From Bacteroides sp. (GTDB lineage: Bacteria; Bacteroidota; Bacteroidia; Bacteroidales; Muribaculaceae), in the NCBI GenBank assembly GCA_023663525.1, contig JAMPHF010000002.1, positions 190,984 through 254,983 of the forward strand: 64,000 nt of DNA. The letters run 5' to 3'. Position 1 is the first letter of the stretch, and every line of letters begins with the position of its first letter. Of the stretch, positions 41,794 to 50,702 are shown in pieces. The position numbers and the translations under genes were made by a program. The notes under the pieces are model-generated. The model saw nothing but the letters and a program-made list of their open reading frames with translations. It was not told the origin of the DNA and did not search any database.

Positions 41794-42540
41794 TCAGTCG
41801 GCGGCATATTTCCGACGTAGGTTCCGAATGAAGAATTTTATGTGACGGTAGATGGTGGGGAACAGACCGAAATACATTGACATAATCTTAAACCTCTCCC
41901 ATAGCGATGACCGATGGTTGGCCGTGGTCAGTCCCTCTGAGAGATAGTCAATAAGAATCCTGTCGATGTAGCAATTGCGATGGGAGCGTTGCAGACAGCG
42001 GATGCACCACTCGAAATCGGCTGAAAATTTGTAGCGTGTGTCATAGTTGTCAACAAGTTTACGCAGCACGATGAAGGCTTGATGGCAGACCACCATGCCG
42101 TCTTTGAAGCTGTCAAGCGTAAGGATTGAGGGGGCAGTGAGATGCCTGTCGCCTATTCGCCGACGAGATGAGTCAACGATCTGGGTCTGACCGTAGACTA
42201 TTCCGGGATAGTCATTGTCCATGACGGTGTCGGCGATAAGTTGTAGCACTCCTGAATTGTGGAATGAATCGCCGGCATTAAGAAAAATCACATAGTCACC
42301 TCTGGCGATGCCGAGTCCTTTGTTCATGGCATCGTAGAGTCCTCTGTCCGGTTCAGAGACAATAGTCATGTTCTCTATGCCTGACTCTCCGGCGATCTTG
42401 ACGGTATCATCGGTTGATGCACCGTCGATAATCAGGTATTCATAGAGTTTACATGTCTGTTCGCCCACGCTGTGCAACGTGGCCGGGAGGGTGGAGGCGG
42501 CGTTGTAGGTAACGGTGATAATCGAAAACAGAGGGTTCAT
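41794..42540 (-). CDS. Family 2 glycosyltransferase
   Basis: Sugar transferase with a GT-A fold, 248 residues from the ATG at 42540 (MNPLFSIITVTYNAAST). In-frame ATGs further upstream add 44 residues unlike the family. Motifs: YLIIDGASTDDT near residue 35, SEPDRGLYDAMNKGLGIARGDYVIFLNAGD split over 63-95 (DXD-like acidic site), and ADFEWCIRC near 176. It resembles WcaA/PssE-like surface-glycan transferases. No glycan cluster surrounds it, so the acceptor is unknown. Confidence 0.87.
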   Translation of the reverse strand: MNPLFSIITVTYNAASTLPATLHSVGEQTCKLYEYLIIDGASTDDTVKIAGESGIENMTIVSEPDRGLYDAMNKGLGIARGDYVIFLNAGDSFHNSGVLQLIADTVMDNDYPGIVYGQTQIVDSSRRRIGDRHLTAPSILTLDSFKDGMVVCHQAFIVLRKLVDNYDTRYKFSADFEWCIRCLQRSHRNCYIDRILIDYLSEGLTTANHRSSLWERFKIMSMYFGLFPTIYRHIKFFIRNLRRKYAAD

Positions 42541-42748
42541 TGTTGTACTTATTGCACTTGTAGCTGTGATGAATCCAACATTTCTGAGAATGTTGAAAGA
42601 AAAGATTTTTGATACATAGGAGCAGGGACGCATCAAAAATTTTTTGAATGTGTCCCTGCAAAATCCTGACATCTGAATTTCTGAGAGGAAAGTATTGTAT
42701 GCTTTTTCTACAGAAATTTATGAATTGATCTTGTTCGGAGAACTTTTT

Positions 42749-42964
42749 TTAACCCTGTACGAGAGAGATAATCATGTCCTTGCCATCCTCACTCTCCTGA
42801 AAGTTTACCTTGCCTTCGCGGGCAAGCCATCCGAGGGCTGCAAAAAGTTCCTTCTCAGTTTTGATCTTTGCATTTTTCTTGAGCTGCTTGATTCCGAGAG
42901 CTTCAGCTTCGTTGAGGGCTGCCCATACGCTTCCAGCGTTCTGACCGATAGTGTCTGTGTTCAT
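42749..42964 (-). CDS. Small winged helix-turn-helix protein
   Basis: 71 residues: MNTDTIGQNAGSVWAALNEA, then IKTEKELFAALGWLAREGKVN and an EDGKDMIISL strand. The helix-turn-helix-wing layout fits the short Bacteroidetes wHTH proteins that take up the whole chain. The 98-residue frame on the opposite strand is its shadow. It may bind DNA or act as a partner; the target is unknown. A -7 element lies about 100 bases upstream. Confidence 0.8.
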   Translation of the reverse strand: MNTDTIGQNAGSVWAALNEAEALGIKQLKKNAKIKTEKELFAALGWLAREGKVNFQESEDGKDMIISLVQG

Positions 42965-43060
42965 TGTTTGAGAGTTTTAGTTATAGAATGAATTTGTTAA
43001 TCCTAATTAAAAACTATGTGGATTTGTAGATTGATGATTCCGTTGAATAATGTAATCGTA

Positions 43061-43068
43061 CAAATTTA
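43061..43068 (-). promoter_or_regulatory. Likely -7 element for the small wHTH gene
   Basis: TAAATTTG on the minus strand. A second copy lies at 43103-43110. The gap (42965-43151) is very AT-rich, so chance matches are likely and the assignment is tentative. Confidence 0.4.
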
Positions 43069-43151
43069 CAATTATTTTTATAATTTTTTACTAATTTGCT
43101 AACAAATTTACATATCAAAAAGTTCGATGAACAATAAACACAGATGATTTT

Positions 43152-44588
43152 TTATTTAGAATACAGAATATAAGAGGTGTATGGAGCAAGTGAACCACTT
43201 ATTTTACCATCCTTGACTTCAAATGTCGAGCCGTTGACAGCGTCTGTGTAATTTCCGTCAGGCAGTGTGGTGGCAAGCCCATTGACGGTCTGACTGTCGG
43301 CACTGATGTTGATGAGTGCCGCACCGGCTTTGCCACGTGCAACCTCAATGACAGCACCATTGTCGGTAGAAGTCACGGTTTCAGGCTGACCTTTCATGGC
43401 ATGGCGGAATTTATTTGCGGCTACGACCTCAGGATGTTTGAACTCATCGTTTCCACGTGCACCGACACGGTTGTTTCCCCAGTAGTTCTCACGTGTGCTT
43501 CCGGCGGGACGGCTGAAGAAAAGGGGAGTGCCATTCTGACGTGCTGCGAGGAACACCCACCCCATGCGGACCTGTTCGTCGGTCAGCCCGGCGGATTCGT
43601 GTTCGTTGGCGTATGTGTCGTGCGATTCCACCCATGTCACAAGGTGTTTTCCGTCAACAGGATGATGCCAGTTCAACAGTGAATCGGCTGTGAAGTTGGC
43701 TTTGTCGAGTACTGTACGGAGCGCATGACCGTAGGCACTCGCGGTGAGATCCATATATTCGGCATATTCAGTTTCTTTCACGTTCTTGTCCTGAAGAACT
43801 TCTCCGTAGATGAACAGCGAGTCAGCCGGCACAGCCAGTCGAAGACCCTTTACGTCTTCACGACCTGTGGCAACGTCCCAGAAATTGTTGCGTGTGGCGA
43901 GGCTGTCAAGCGGGTCGGATGGCAGACCGATGTGTTTTGCCGTGTCATAACGGAAACCTTTGACTCCAAGGCTCAGAAGGTCATTGACATACGTCATATA
44001 GTAGTGCTGGAAGTCAGGGTTTTCGGTATTGACATCTGGGAGACCGCCCATTTCGCCGGTCGTGCACTCATAGCGGTCATTATAGTCTTTGATCGGATTG
44101 AATCCGTTGGCATGAAAGAGCTTGTCATGTCCACCAACTGCAGCATCGAGGTCGGGAAGCACGGCTGTGTGGTCAACGGCGGTATGGTTCGGGAGGACAT
44201 CGACTATGACTTTTACGTTGTATTTCGCGGCACTATCCATCATCGCCTTGAATTGGTCACGGTTTCCGAGCAGGTAGTTACCTATTTTCCAGTCGATAGG
44301 CTGATAGTAATAGTACCATTTGCCGGTGACTGAGTCGCCGGGCTGTGAATAGAGGGCCATGCCTCCGTTCTCCCCGACAAAACAGGTGTTGGCCGGTGAG
44401 GTTTGGACGTATGCGTAGCCGGCTTCAGCAATGTCCTTCATGTTGGCGGCAATCGTGTCGAATGACCAAGACCATGCGTGGAGGATGACATCGTCATTTG
44501 TGTCGGCGGTTGCCTTGTCTCCGTTTCCCGGATTGCATGACATGAGCATTGCGCTGCCGACAAAAGCTAAGCAGATGGGATTTTTCAT
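43152..44588 (-). CDS. GH13 alpha-amylase lipoprotein
   Basis: Hydrolyses alpha-1,4-glucans such as starch or malto-oligosaccharides at the cell envelope. 478 residues: signal peptide ending LMSC (Cys18), then a TIM-barrel with VIVDVLPNHTAVD near residue 134, nucleophile Asp in GFRYDTAKHIG near 215, acid-base Glu in LFIYGEVLQ near 261 and the third acid in VESHDTYAN near 320, followed by a beta C-terminal domain. All three catalytic acids are present. It lies 47 bases after cdsA on the same strand, but no susC/susD pair is near, so it is a stand-alone enzyme. The lipid anchor places it in the periplasm or on the surface. Confidence 0.92.
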   Translation of the reverse strand: MKNPICLAFVGSAMLMSCNPGNGDKATADTNDDVILHAWSWSFDTIAANMKDIAEAGYAYVQTSPANTCFVGENGGMALYSQPGDSVTGKWYYYYQPIDWKIGNYLLGNRDQFKAMMDSAAKYNVKVIVDVLPNHTAVDHTAVLPDLDAAVGGHDKLFHANGFNPIKDYNDRYECTTGEMGGLPDVNTENPDFQHYYMTYVNDLLSLGVKGFRYDTAKHIGLPSDPLDSLATRNNFWDVATGREDVKGLRLAVPADSLFIYGEVLQDKNVKETEYAEYMDLTASAYGHALRTVLDKANFTADSLLNWHHPVDGKHLVTWVESHDTYANEHESAGLTDEQVRMGWVFLAARQNGTPLFFSRPAGSTRENYWGNNRVGARGNDEFKHPEVVAANKFRHAMKGQPETVTSTDNGAVIEVARGKAGAALINISADSQTVNGLATTLPDGNYTDAVNGSTFEVKDGKISGSLAPYTSYILYSK

Positions 44589-44635
44589 TAATAAAGGATG
44601 TTAAGTGTAAGTATGATTGAAAATTATGATATAAT

Positions 44636-45496
44636 TCAGAGAACGTAGAGATTGAGGGCGGTCAGATAGAGCAGTGATGCAGGAACGACCAATAGCATTG
44701 AATCTATACGGTCGAGTATACCTCCGTGACCCGGAAGAATTTTACCTGAATCCTTGACTCCGAGAGTGCGTTTGATGAGTGACTCCACGAGATCACCCCA
44801 AGTCGAGAATGCAGCGACGACAACACCGAGTCCGCATAGCTCAACCAACGAAACAGCATCGAAATACTGAGGGAAGCAGAGCTTGAAGACAAAGGCTGAG
44901 GCCATGACGAAAATTACGCCACCGATGAAGCCCTCCCATGATTTTTTTGGTGATATTCGGGGGAAAAGCTTGTGTTTGCCCAAAAGTGATCCGACACAGA
45001 AAGCCCCGGTATCGTTCAGCCATATCATTATGAACATAGCCAGAAGCAGGTGCTTGCCGTTGGGCAGCGTGTAGTACATCGACATAAGTCCGATAGGAAG
45101 GGCTATATACATCTGTCCCATGTAGGAGTAGGCGAGGTTTGTCAGCGGGGACGCCTCTTGGTTGTAGAGTTGCATGACAAGTCTCACCAATAGATAGAGC
45201 AGATAGATGGTGAAAAATGTTCCTCCGAGCACGGCCATGGTGAAGGGAGTCAGCACTCCTGTGTTGACACATGCCAATCCGACACATAGAATCAGCCCTC
45301 CGGCAACATCAATTATAAGAGTGGTGACATTCTCGCCGCCGGTCGATGCGTTGGTCAGATTGTAAAATTCTTCAAGAGCCGTGACGGCGATTAGGGCAAA
45401 CAGGACTATGAAAGACCATCCTCCGGCAAGAACACACGCACAGATGCCTGCAACATATATTATACCTGTTATGCTTCGAGATATGAGATTTTTCAT
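44636..45496 (-). CDS. cdsA: Phosphatidate cytidylyltransferase
   Basis: Makes CDP-diacylglycerol, the branch point of phospholipid synthesis, in the inner membrane. 286 residues with about eight helices. KKSWEGFIGG near residue 182 and the C-terminal CDP-alcohol signature LIKRTLGVKDSGKILPGHGG near 240, followed by LDRIDSML, identify it. The start has its own -7 element. The gene divergent to it is tamB. Confidence 0.94.
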   Translation of the reverse strand: MKNLISRSITGIIYVAGICACVLAGGWSFIVLFALIAVTALEEFYNLTNASTGGENVTTLIIDVAGGLILCVGLACVNTGVLTPFTMAVLGGTFFTIYLLYLLVRLVMQLYNQEASPLTNLAYSYMGQMYIALPIGLMSMYYTLPNGKHLLLAMFIMIWLNDTGAFCVGSLLGKHKLFPRISPKKSWEGFIGGVIFVMASAFVFKLCFPQYFDAVSLVELCGLGVVVAAFSTWGDLVESLIKRTLGVKDSGKILPGHGGILDRIDSMLLVVPASLLYLTALNLYVL

Positions 45497-45518
45497 TGCT
45501 TTTTAGAGTAAATTTTTG

Positions 45519-45526
45519 CAAAAATA
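45519..45526 (-). promoter_or_regulatory. cdsA -7 promoter element
   Basis: TATTTTTG on the minus strand, 23 bases before the cdsA ATG. Confidence 0.55.
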
Positions 45527-45665
45527 GAAAAATTTTGAATAATCGACATTACATTGAACTCATTATTTGTAGAATCGCTGTCAATAGCGAGACACATTTC
45601 ATGGGCTCATGGATTGATGCGAAATGAAATTTAACAATTCCAAAGGAGCTCTAAAACAAAAATAT

Positions 45666-45673
45666 TACTTTTG
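45666..45673 (+). promoter_or_regulatory. tamB -7 promoter element
   Basis: TACTTTTG on the plus strand, about 105 bases before the tamB start. No clear -33 partner. Confidence 0.5.
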
Positions 45674-45777
45674 TGGTTACTATTATGTAGCGCAGGGAGG
45701 ATTATCTTTCCGATTCCAATCATCTCTGTCAAGCAATTCATCATATTATCGTTTCACCTTTCTAAATAAATTGAGCA

Positions 45778-48700
45778 TTGAGCCGTAGCATTGGTAAAAA
45801 ACTTCTTAGAGTTTTTCTTTGGACGCTTCTTGGCATCGTATTGTTGATTGTTGCGATACCGGTTCTTCTCTACGTTCCGTTCGTGCAGGATTTTGCGGTA
45901 AAGATAGCCACGGAGCAGGTCGGTAAGTCAACCGGCATGAAAATAGGTGTCGGAAAACTCCGGCTGGGGTTTCCGTTGAAGCTCAATGTGGATGATGCTG
46001 TGGTTGTCCAGGCCAACGGCGATACCATGCTCACCGCTTCACGTATGGGCGTAGATGTGAAACTCATGCCATTGTTCAAAGGTGATATTGAGGTAGGTGG
46101 AGCGGAACTTGACAGCGCATTTTATCAGCTCGGCAATAATGATTCTTTGATGTGGCTACGGGCAAGGATTGCACGTGCCGACATTGACGGAACTGATATA
46201 AATCTGAAAGATGGCGCAATAGATCTTACGACAGTTGACATCAACGGTGTAAATGTCAGACTGCGTATGCTGAACGACACAACGACAACACCGACTGACA
46301 CTGCGCAGGGGAAACCATGGAATGTGAAGGCTCAGAGGATTACAATAAGCAATCTCGTCTATGAGATGGCAATGGAACCGATTATCGATAGTCTCGGTTG
46401 CCGCGTAGACCGCGTGGAGCTTACCGACGGACATTTCGATATGGCTACAAAAAGCATTTCCGGACGCAGTCTGCATGTCGATAGCGTGACCGCCACATAT
46501 CTTTATCCATTACTGACAAATAGTAAAAACGCTTCGGCTGATACCGTCGTTACACCCGATTCACAGATGTGGACCATCACGGCCGATACGCTGAGTCTGA
46601 CTGCCAAGAGCGGTCTATATGCGCAGACGGGTGTGAAGCCGCTCGCAGGATTTGATCCTGCCTATATCGAAGTCAGCGACGTAAAGATAGAGGTTGATTC
46701 TTTCTACAACAGGGGAACATCAATCCGTATCCCCCTTAAAAATCTGTCGGCTAATGAACGTAGCGGTCTGATGTTGCACGCCGATGGAACGTTCACAATG
46801 GACAGTAAAATGATGGAGGCGCATGACTTCTCACTTGAGACCCTGCGCTCGTCACTTTTTATCAACGCCTCTATGGGTATGGGCGACCTCACAACCGATC
46901 CGACGCTCCCCTTGATGCTCAAGGCCTCGGGACTGATTGACCCGGCGGAGATTGCGATGGCCTTTCCCGATATGAAAGCCATGCTGAAGCCTCTGACTCC
47001 AATATCACTGTCGGCCGACATCGATGGAACGCCGCGCACTCTCAATGTATATACACTTGATATGCGTATGCCCCGCCTTGTCCACCTTATGCTTGAAGGA
47101 GAGATTGAGAATGTGATGGACCCGTCCAAGATTGGCGGACAGCTCAGTGTCAGCGGTAATCTTTCTACGATTACTGACAAGCAATTCGCATTCCTCCCTA
47201 TAAAGAAAGTCCCCGCACTTGCAATAAACGGAACGGTGGACTATTATCCTCAGCGTGTATCCGGAGATGTCGCGCTAACCACCGGCGGTGGTCGTCTTGC
47301 CGGAAGCGGCCGGTGGAGTGGGCGTGCGGAGTCATACAGTGCCACTCTCAATCTCCATGATTTTCCTGTGGATGCCTTTGTGCCGGAGTATGGGGTCGGT
47401 AATGTCACAGCCTCTCTTACTGTTGATGGAAAGGGGTATAATCCTCTTAGCAAAGCCACGTATATTGATGCGGATGTAAAGCTAAAGAATATTGTCTATA
47501 ACAAGGAGACATACAGCGACATCTCACTTGATGCGACTCTCCATGACGGCAACGCCAAGGGCTCTCTCAAAAGCACGAACCGCGATGCGGATGCATCGGC
47601 TGATTTTGATGCCTCGCTTGGCGGCGACACCGTGAGATGGAATCTCAGGACGGATGTACGCAACATCAATCTTCAGGCACTTGGATTTTCTCCATCAATC
47701 AACCGTGGCAGCCTTGATCTTAACACCAGCGGTTACTATGACGTGAAGACTTCCGCGATAGACGCTAAGGCAGATGTCAGCAATCTGACATGGAATCTGC
47801 CTGACATAGACATCGTATCGCCAAAGCCGGTCAATCTCACCCTTGTTTCGGCGGATTCCATACTTGACGGCATACTTGCAAACGGTGACATGAATCTCCA
47901 CCTTCACTCCGGCACTTCGCTCTTTCCCTTCATAACCGGACTTACTGCGGGGATGAAGGAAGTCACTGCACAGATGGACAGTATGCGGGTCGATGTTGAT
48001 CGTCTCCATCAAGCGTTTCCGCGTTTCGATATGCTGCTTGAGATGGGAAGCGACAATGTGGCTGCCAAATATCTAAAGGAGGCCTCAAAAATAGAGTTCA
48101 ATCGTCTCACGGCAGGAGTTCATAATGACTCGCTAATATGGCTAAATATGCTCGCAAATGGTCTTGTGAGCGGTACGACACGTATTGACACCATCTCATT
48201 TAATGCAATACAGCATGGGCAGTATCTTGTCTATAAGGCCGAGATGAATAATCGACCCGGGACGTTTGATGATTTCGCTCACATAACGCTCAACGGATTT
48301 GCCGGGACAAACCGCTTCTCGGCATATATGAAGCAGGAGAACATCAAGGGTGATACCGGGTTCAATGTCGGCATTACCGCTATGCTCGTTGACAGTGTGG
48401 TCACCGTCAAACTCGTGCCGTCCAAACCGATGATAGCCTACAAGCCGTGGACTTTAAATAAGGACAATTTCATAAGTTTCAACCTCGGCACGAAACACCT
48501 TGAGGCCTCGCTGTCGCTAACAGGTGACAAGAGCTCAATTAAAATTTATACCGAACATCCGGCAAATGCTACAGACTCGGTGGCAGCCATGCATGACGGA
48601 CACTTGAGATACGATGACCTCATTGTACAGATTTCGCAAGTGCATCTTCAGGACTGGCTTTCTATAAATCCGTTCGCACCTCCTATCAAGGGCGATTTGA

Positions 48701-50505
48701 ACGCTGACATGCGCATAAGCTACAATGAGGGTGTGCTGACAGGCAAGGGCAATGTGGGGCTTTCCGACCTGTTCTATGGGCGCGAGAAAGTGGGCGATTT
48801 CGACCTTAATGTCGATGTGGCCAATAGTCCCGGTGGCAAACTGATGGCCGATGTGAGTCTAATGGTCGATTCCGTCAAGACAATCACAGCTCATGGTGTC
48901 CTCAATGACAGCACGTCGAGCAATCCTTTCCTTCTCGATTTCCGCATGATCAAATTCCCTCTGCGAGTGGTCAATCCTTTCATCCCACAGGGGATGGCTA
49001 CTTTGACGGGTATGCTGAACGGTGAGATGGAGATTACGGGAACTATGACCCATCCCGTATTCAACGGGTTCATTGACTTTGACACCACGGCTGTTAGTGT
49101 CAAGATGCTTGGCACGTCATTCGCTTTCTCGGATGAGAAAATCCCGGTGGACAGCGGTATCGTATCGTTCAACGACTTCGCCATCAAAGGCTGTAATGAG
49201 AATCCTCTGCATGTCAACGGTACAGTCGATGCACGCAATCTGACTAATCTCGGTTTGGATCTTTCGTTGAACGCCGAAAATATACAGATAGTCAACAGCT
49301 TGCGGCCCAAGGGTGCTGATGTCTACGGTAAGGCTTTCCTCGATCTTGATGCGACGGCGCGTGGCGACATGTCTCGACTCAATGTCATTGCAAATGTCAA
49401 GATATTGACGGGTACGAATGTCACTTACGTGCTGTCGGAAAGCTCGCAGTCTCTCTCGTCACAGTCAAACGAGGATATGGTGCATTTCGTGCAGTTCAAT
49501 GACACGGCTGCAGTTGCACAAGCCGATTCGATTGTCTCAACGTCAATGGCTCTGAACCTTGATGCAAGGCTTGACATTGAGGAAGGCTCGATTATAAATG
49601 TGGACCTCTCGTCCAACGGCTCAAACAAAATTCACCTTTTGCCGTCAGGTAATGTGGTCTTCACAATGTCGGAGTTGAATGGTGAGCGAATGACCGGACG
49701 CATCAATATCAACAGTGGTTTCGTCCGCTACAAACCGCCGATCATGAGTGAGAAGAACTTTGCTTTTCAGGAGGGATCGTATGTGGCGTTTAACGGCGAC
49801 ATGATGAACCCGATTCTCAACATTCAGGCTGTGGATGTCATAAAAGCCAATGTCACTCAGGAGGGTCAGGACTCGCGTCTCGTCAACTTTGACGTGAAAC
49901 TTTCCATCACCAATACTCTCGATGATATGAATGTGGCTTTTGACCTTTCTACCGATGATGACATCACCGTGCAGAATGAATTGGCCTCCATGTCGGCTGA
50001 ACAGCGGGCAAACCAGGCTATGAACATGCTGCTCTACAATGTCTACACCGGTGCCGGGACTAAAGGCAATGCGAATCTGTCGGGCAACCAGCTATATTCA
50101 TTCCTTTCATCGCAGCTCAACACGTGGGCGGCCAATAATATCCGAGGTGTTGACATCTCATTTGGCATTGACCAGTATGACAGGACTTATGGCGGTTCGA
50201 CATCCACTACTACATCCTACAGCTACCGTGTCAGCAAGACGTTCTTCAATGACCGTTTCAAGATTGTTGTTGGCGGCAACTATTCGACTGATGCGGATGC
50301 TGATGAGAATTTCTCGCAAAATCTGATTAATGACATTTCGTTTGAATATATGATTAATAAATCCGGCTCGATGTACATCAAGATTTTCCGTCATACGGGT
50401 TATGAAAGTATTCTTGAAGGAGAGATCACACAGACCGGTGTCGGTTTTGTGCTGAAGCGGAAGCTCAACACTCTTTGGGAACTGTTTGGCATACGCCGTG
50501 ATTGA
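45778..50505 (+). CDS. tamB: TamB-type translocation and assembly module protein
   Basis: Very large inner-membrane-anchored periplasmic bridge, 1575 residues, that works with an Omp85 partner and may carry lipids or help assemble outer-membrane proteins. One N-terminal membrane helix (about 8-30, VFLWTLLGIVLLIVAIPVLL), an AsmA-like start (GMKIGVGKLRLGFPLKLNVDD), a long beta-taco body, and a C-terminal DUF490 domain with QGSYVAFNGDMMNPILNIQA-like and DDDITVQNELASMSAEQRANQ-like stretches. The start codon is TTG. An in-frame stop lies two codons upstream (45772-45774) and the next ATG is about 50 residues in, past the anchor, so TTG is well supported. The Omp85 partner follows but is separated by a 170-base palindromic element. 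Confidence 0.92.
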   Translation: MSRSIGKKLLRVFLWTLLGIVLLIVAIPVLLYVPFVQDFAVKIATEQVGKSTGMKIGVGKLRLGFPLKLNVDDAVVVQANGDTMLTASRMGVDVKLMPLFKGDIEVGGAELDSAFYQLGNNDSLMWLRARIARADIDGTDINLKDGAIDLTTVDINGVNVRLRMLNDTTTTPTDTAQGKPWNVKAQRITISNLVYEMAMEPIIDSLGCRVDRVELTDGHFDMATKSISGRSLHVDSVTATYLYPLLTNSKNASADTVVTPDSQMWTITADTLSLTAKSGLYAQTGVKPLAGFDPAYIEVSDVKIEVDSFYNRGTSIRIPLKNLSANERSGLMLHADGTFTMDSKMMEAHDFSLETLRSSLFINASMGMGDLTTDPTLPLMLKASGLIDPAEIAMAFPDMKAMLKPLTPISLSADIDGTPRTLNVYTLDMRMPRLVHLMLEGEIENVMDPSKIGGQLSVSGNLSTITDKQFAFLPIKKVPALAINGTVDYYPQRVSGDVALTTGGGRLAGSGRWSGRAESYSATLNLHDFPVDAFVPEYGVGNVTASLTVDGKGYNPLSKATYIDADVKLKNIVYNKETYSDISLDATLHDGNAKGSLKSTNRDADASADFDASLGGDTVRWNLRTDVRNINLQALGFSPSINRGSLDLNTSGYYDVKTSAIDAKADVSNLTWNLPDIDIVSPKPVNLTLVSADSILDGILANGDMNLHLHSGTSLFPFITGLTAGMKEVTAQMDSMRVDVDRLHQAFPRFDMLLEMGSDNVAAKYLKEASKIEFNRLTAGVHNDSLIWLNMLANGLVSGTTRIDTISFNAIQHGQYLVYKAEMNNRPGTFDDFAHITLNGFAGTNRFSAYMKQENIKGDTGFNVGITAMLVDSVVTVKLVPSKPMIAYKPWTLNKDNFISFNLGTKHLEASLSLTGDKSSIKIYTEHPANATDSVAAMHDGHLRYDDLIVQISQVHLQDWLSINPFAPPIKGDLNADMRISYNEGVLTGKGNVGLSDLFYGREKVGDFDLNVDVANSPGGKLMADVSLMVDSVKTITAHGVLNDSTSSNPFLLDFRMIKFPLRVVNPFIPQGMATLTGMLNGEMEITGTMTHPVFNGFIDFDTTAVSVKMLGTSFAFSDEKIPVDSGIVSFNDFAIKGCNENPLHVNGTVDARNLTNLGLDLSLNAENIQIVNSLRPKGADVYGKAFLDLDATARGDMSRLNVIANVKILTGTNVTYVLSESSQSLSSQSNEDMVHFVQFNDTAAVAQADSIVSTSMALNLDARLDIEEGSIINVDLSSNGSNKIHLLPSGNVVFTMSELNGERMTGRININSGFVRYKPPIMSEKNFAFQEGSYVAFNGDMMNPILNIQAVDVIKANVTQEGQDSRLVNFDVKLSITNTLDDMNVAFDLSTDDDITVQNELASMSAEQRANQAMNMLLYNVYTGAGTKGNANLSGNQLYSFLSSQLNTWAANNIRGVDISFGIDQYDRTYGGSTSTTTSYSYRVSKTFFNDRFKIVVGGNYSTDADADENFSQNLINDISFEYMINKSGSMYIKIFRHTGYESILEGEITQTGVGFVLKRKLNTLWELFGIRRD

Positions 50506-50529
50506 GAAGTTGAAAAATCTTTAATTGGT

Positions 50530-50699
50530 TTAAGAGTATGTTTACTTTTAACTTTATGAAATCTTTAGATAGCCTTTTCGGTCTGTTTATAGCTTTCGTT
50601 CAGTCATTATGGGTCCCCATAATTCCATCACTCAATCAAAAAACATACTCGAAAAATCTATCTAAATTTTAACATAAGTCAAAAGTAAACATACTCTAA
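50530..50699. mobile_element. MITE-like 170-bp imperfect palindrome
   Basis: A symmetric inverted repeat centred at 50614/50615. The outer arms are nearly identical: AAGAGTATGTTTACTTTT at 50532-50549 has its complement near 50681-50698, with one mismatch near the end. The arms continue with shared TTTAGATAG and TTTTCG blocks and close at ATTATGGG/CCCATAAT in the middle. Each arm is about 85 bases. No coding frame. Size, terminal repeats and AT content fit a miniature inverted-repeat element. A stable RNA hairpin in the tamB-tamL transcript is the alternative. No certain target duplication was seen. Confidence 0.6.
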
Positions 50700-50702
50700 G
50701 AG

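Noticed and set aside
42695-42991. 98-codon plus-strand frame over the small wHTH gene
   Set aside because: The minus-strand 71-residue product has a clear winged-helix pattern, while the plus-strand product is Cys-rich and unlike known proteins.
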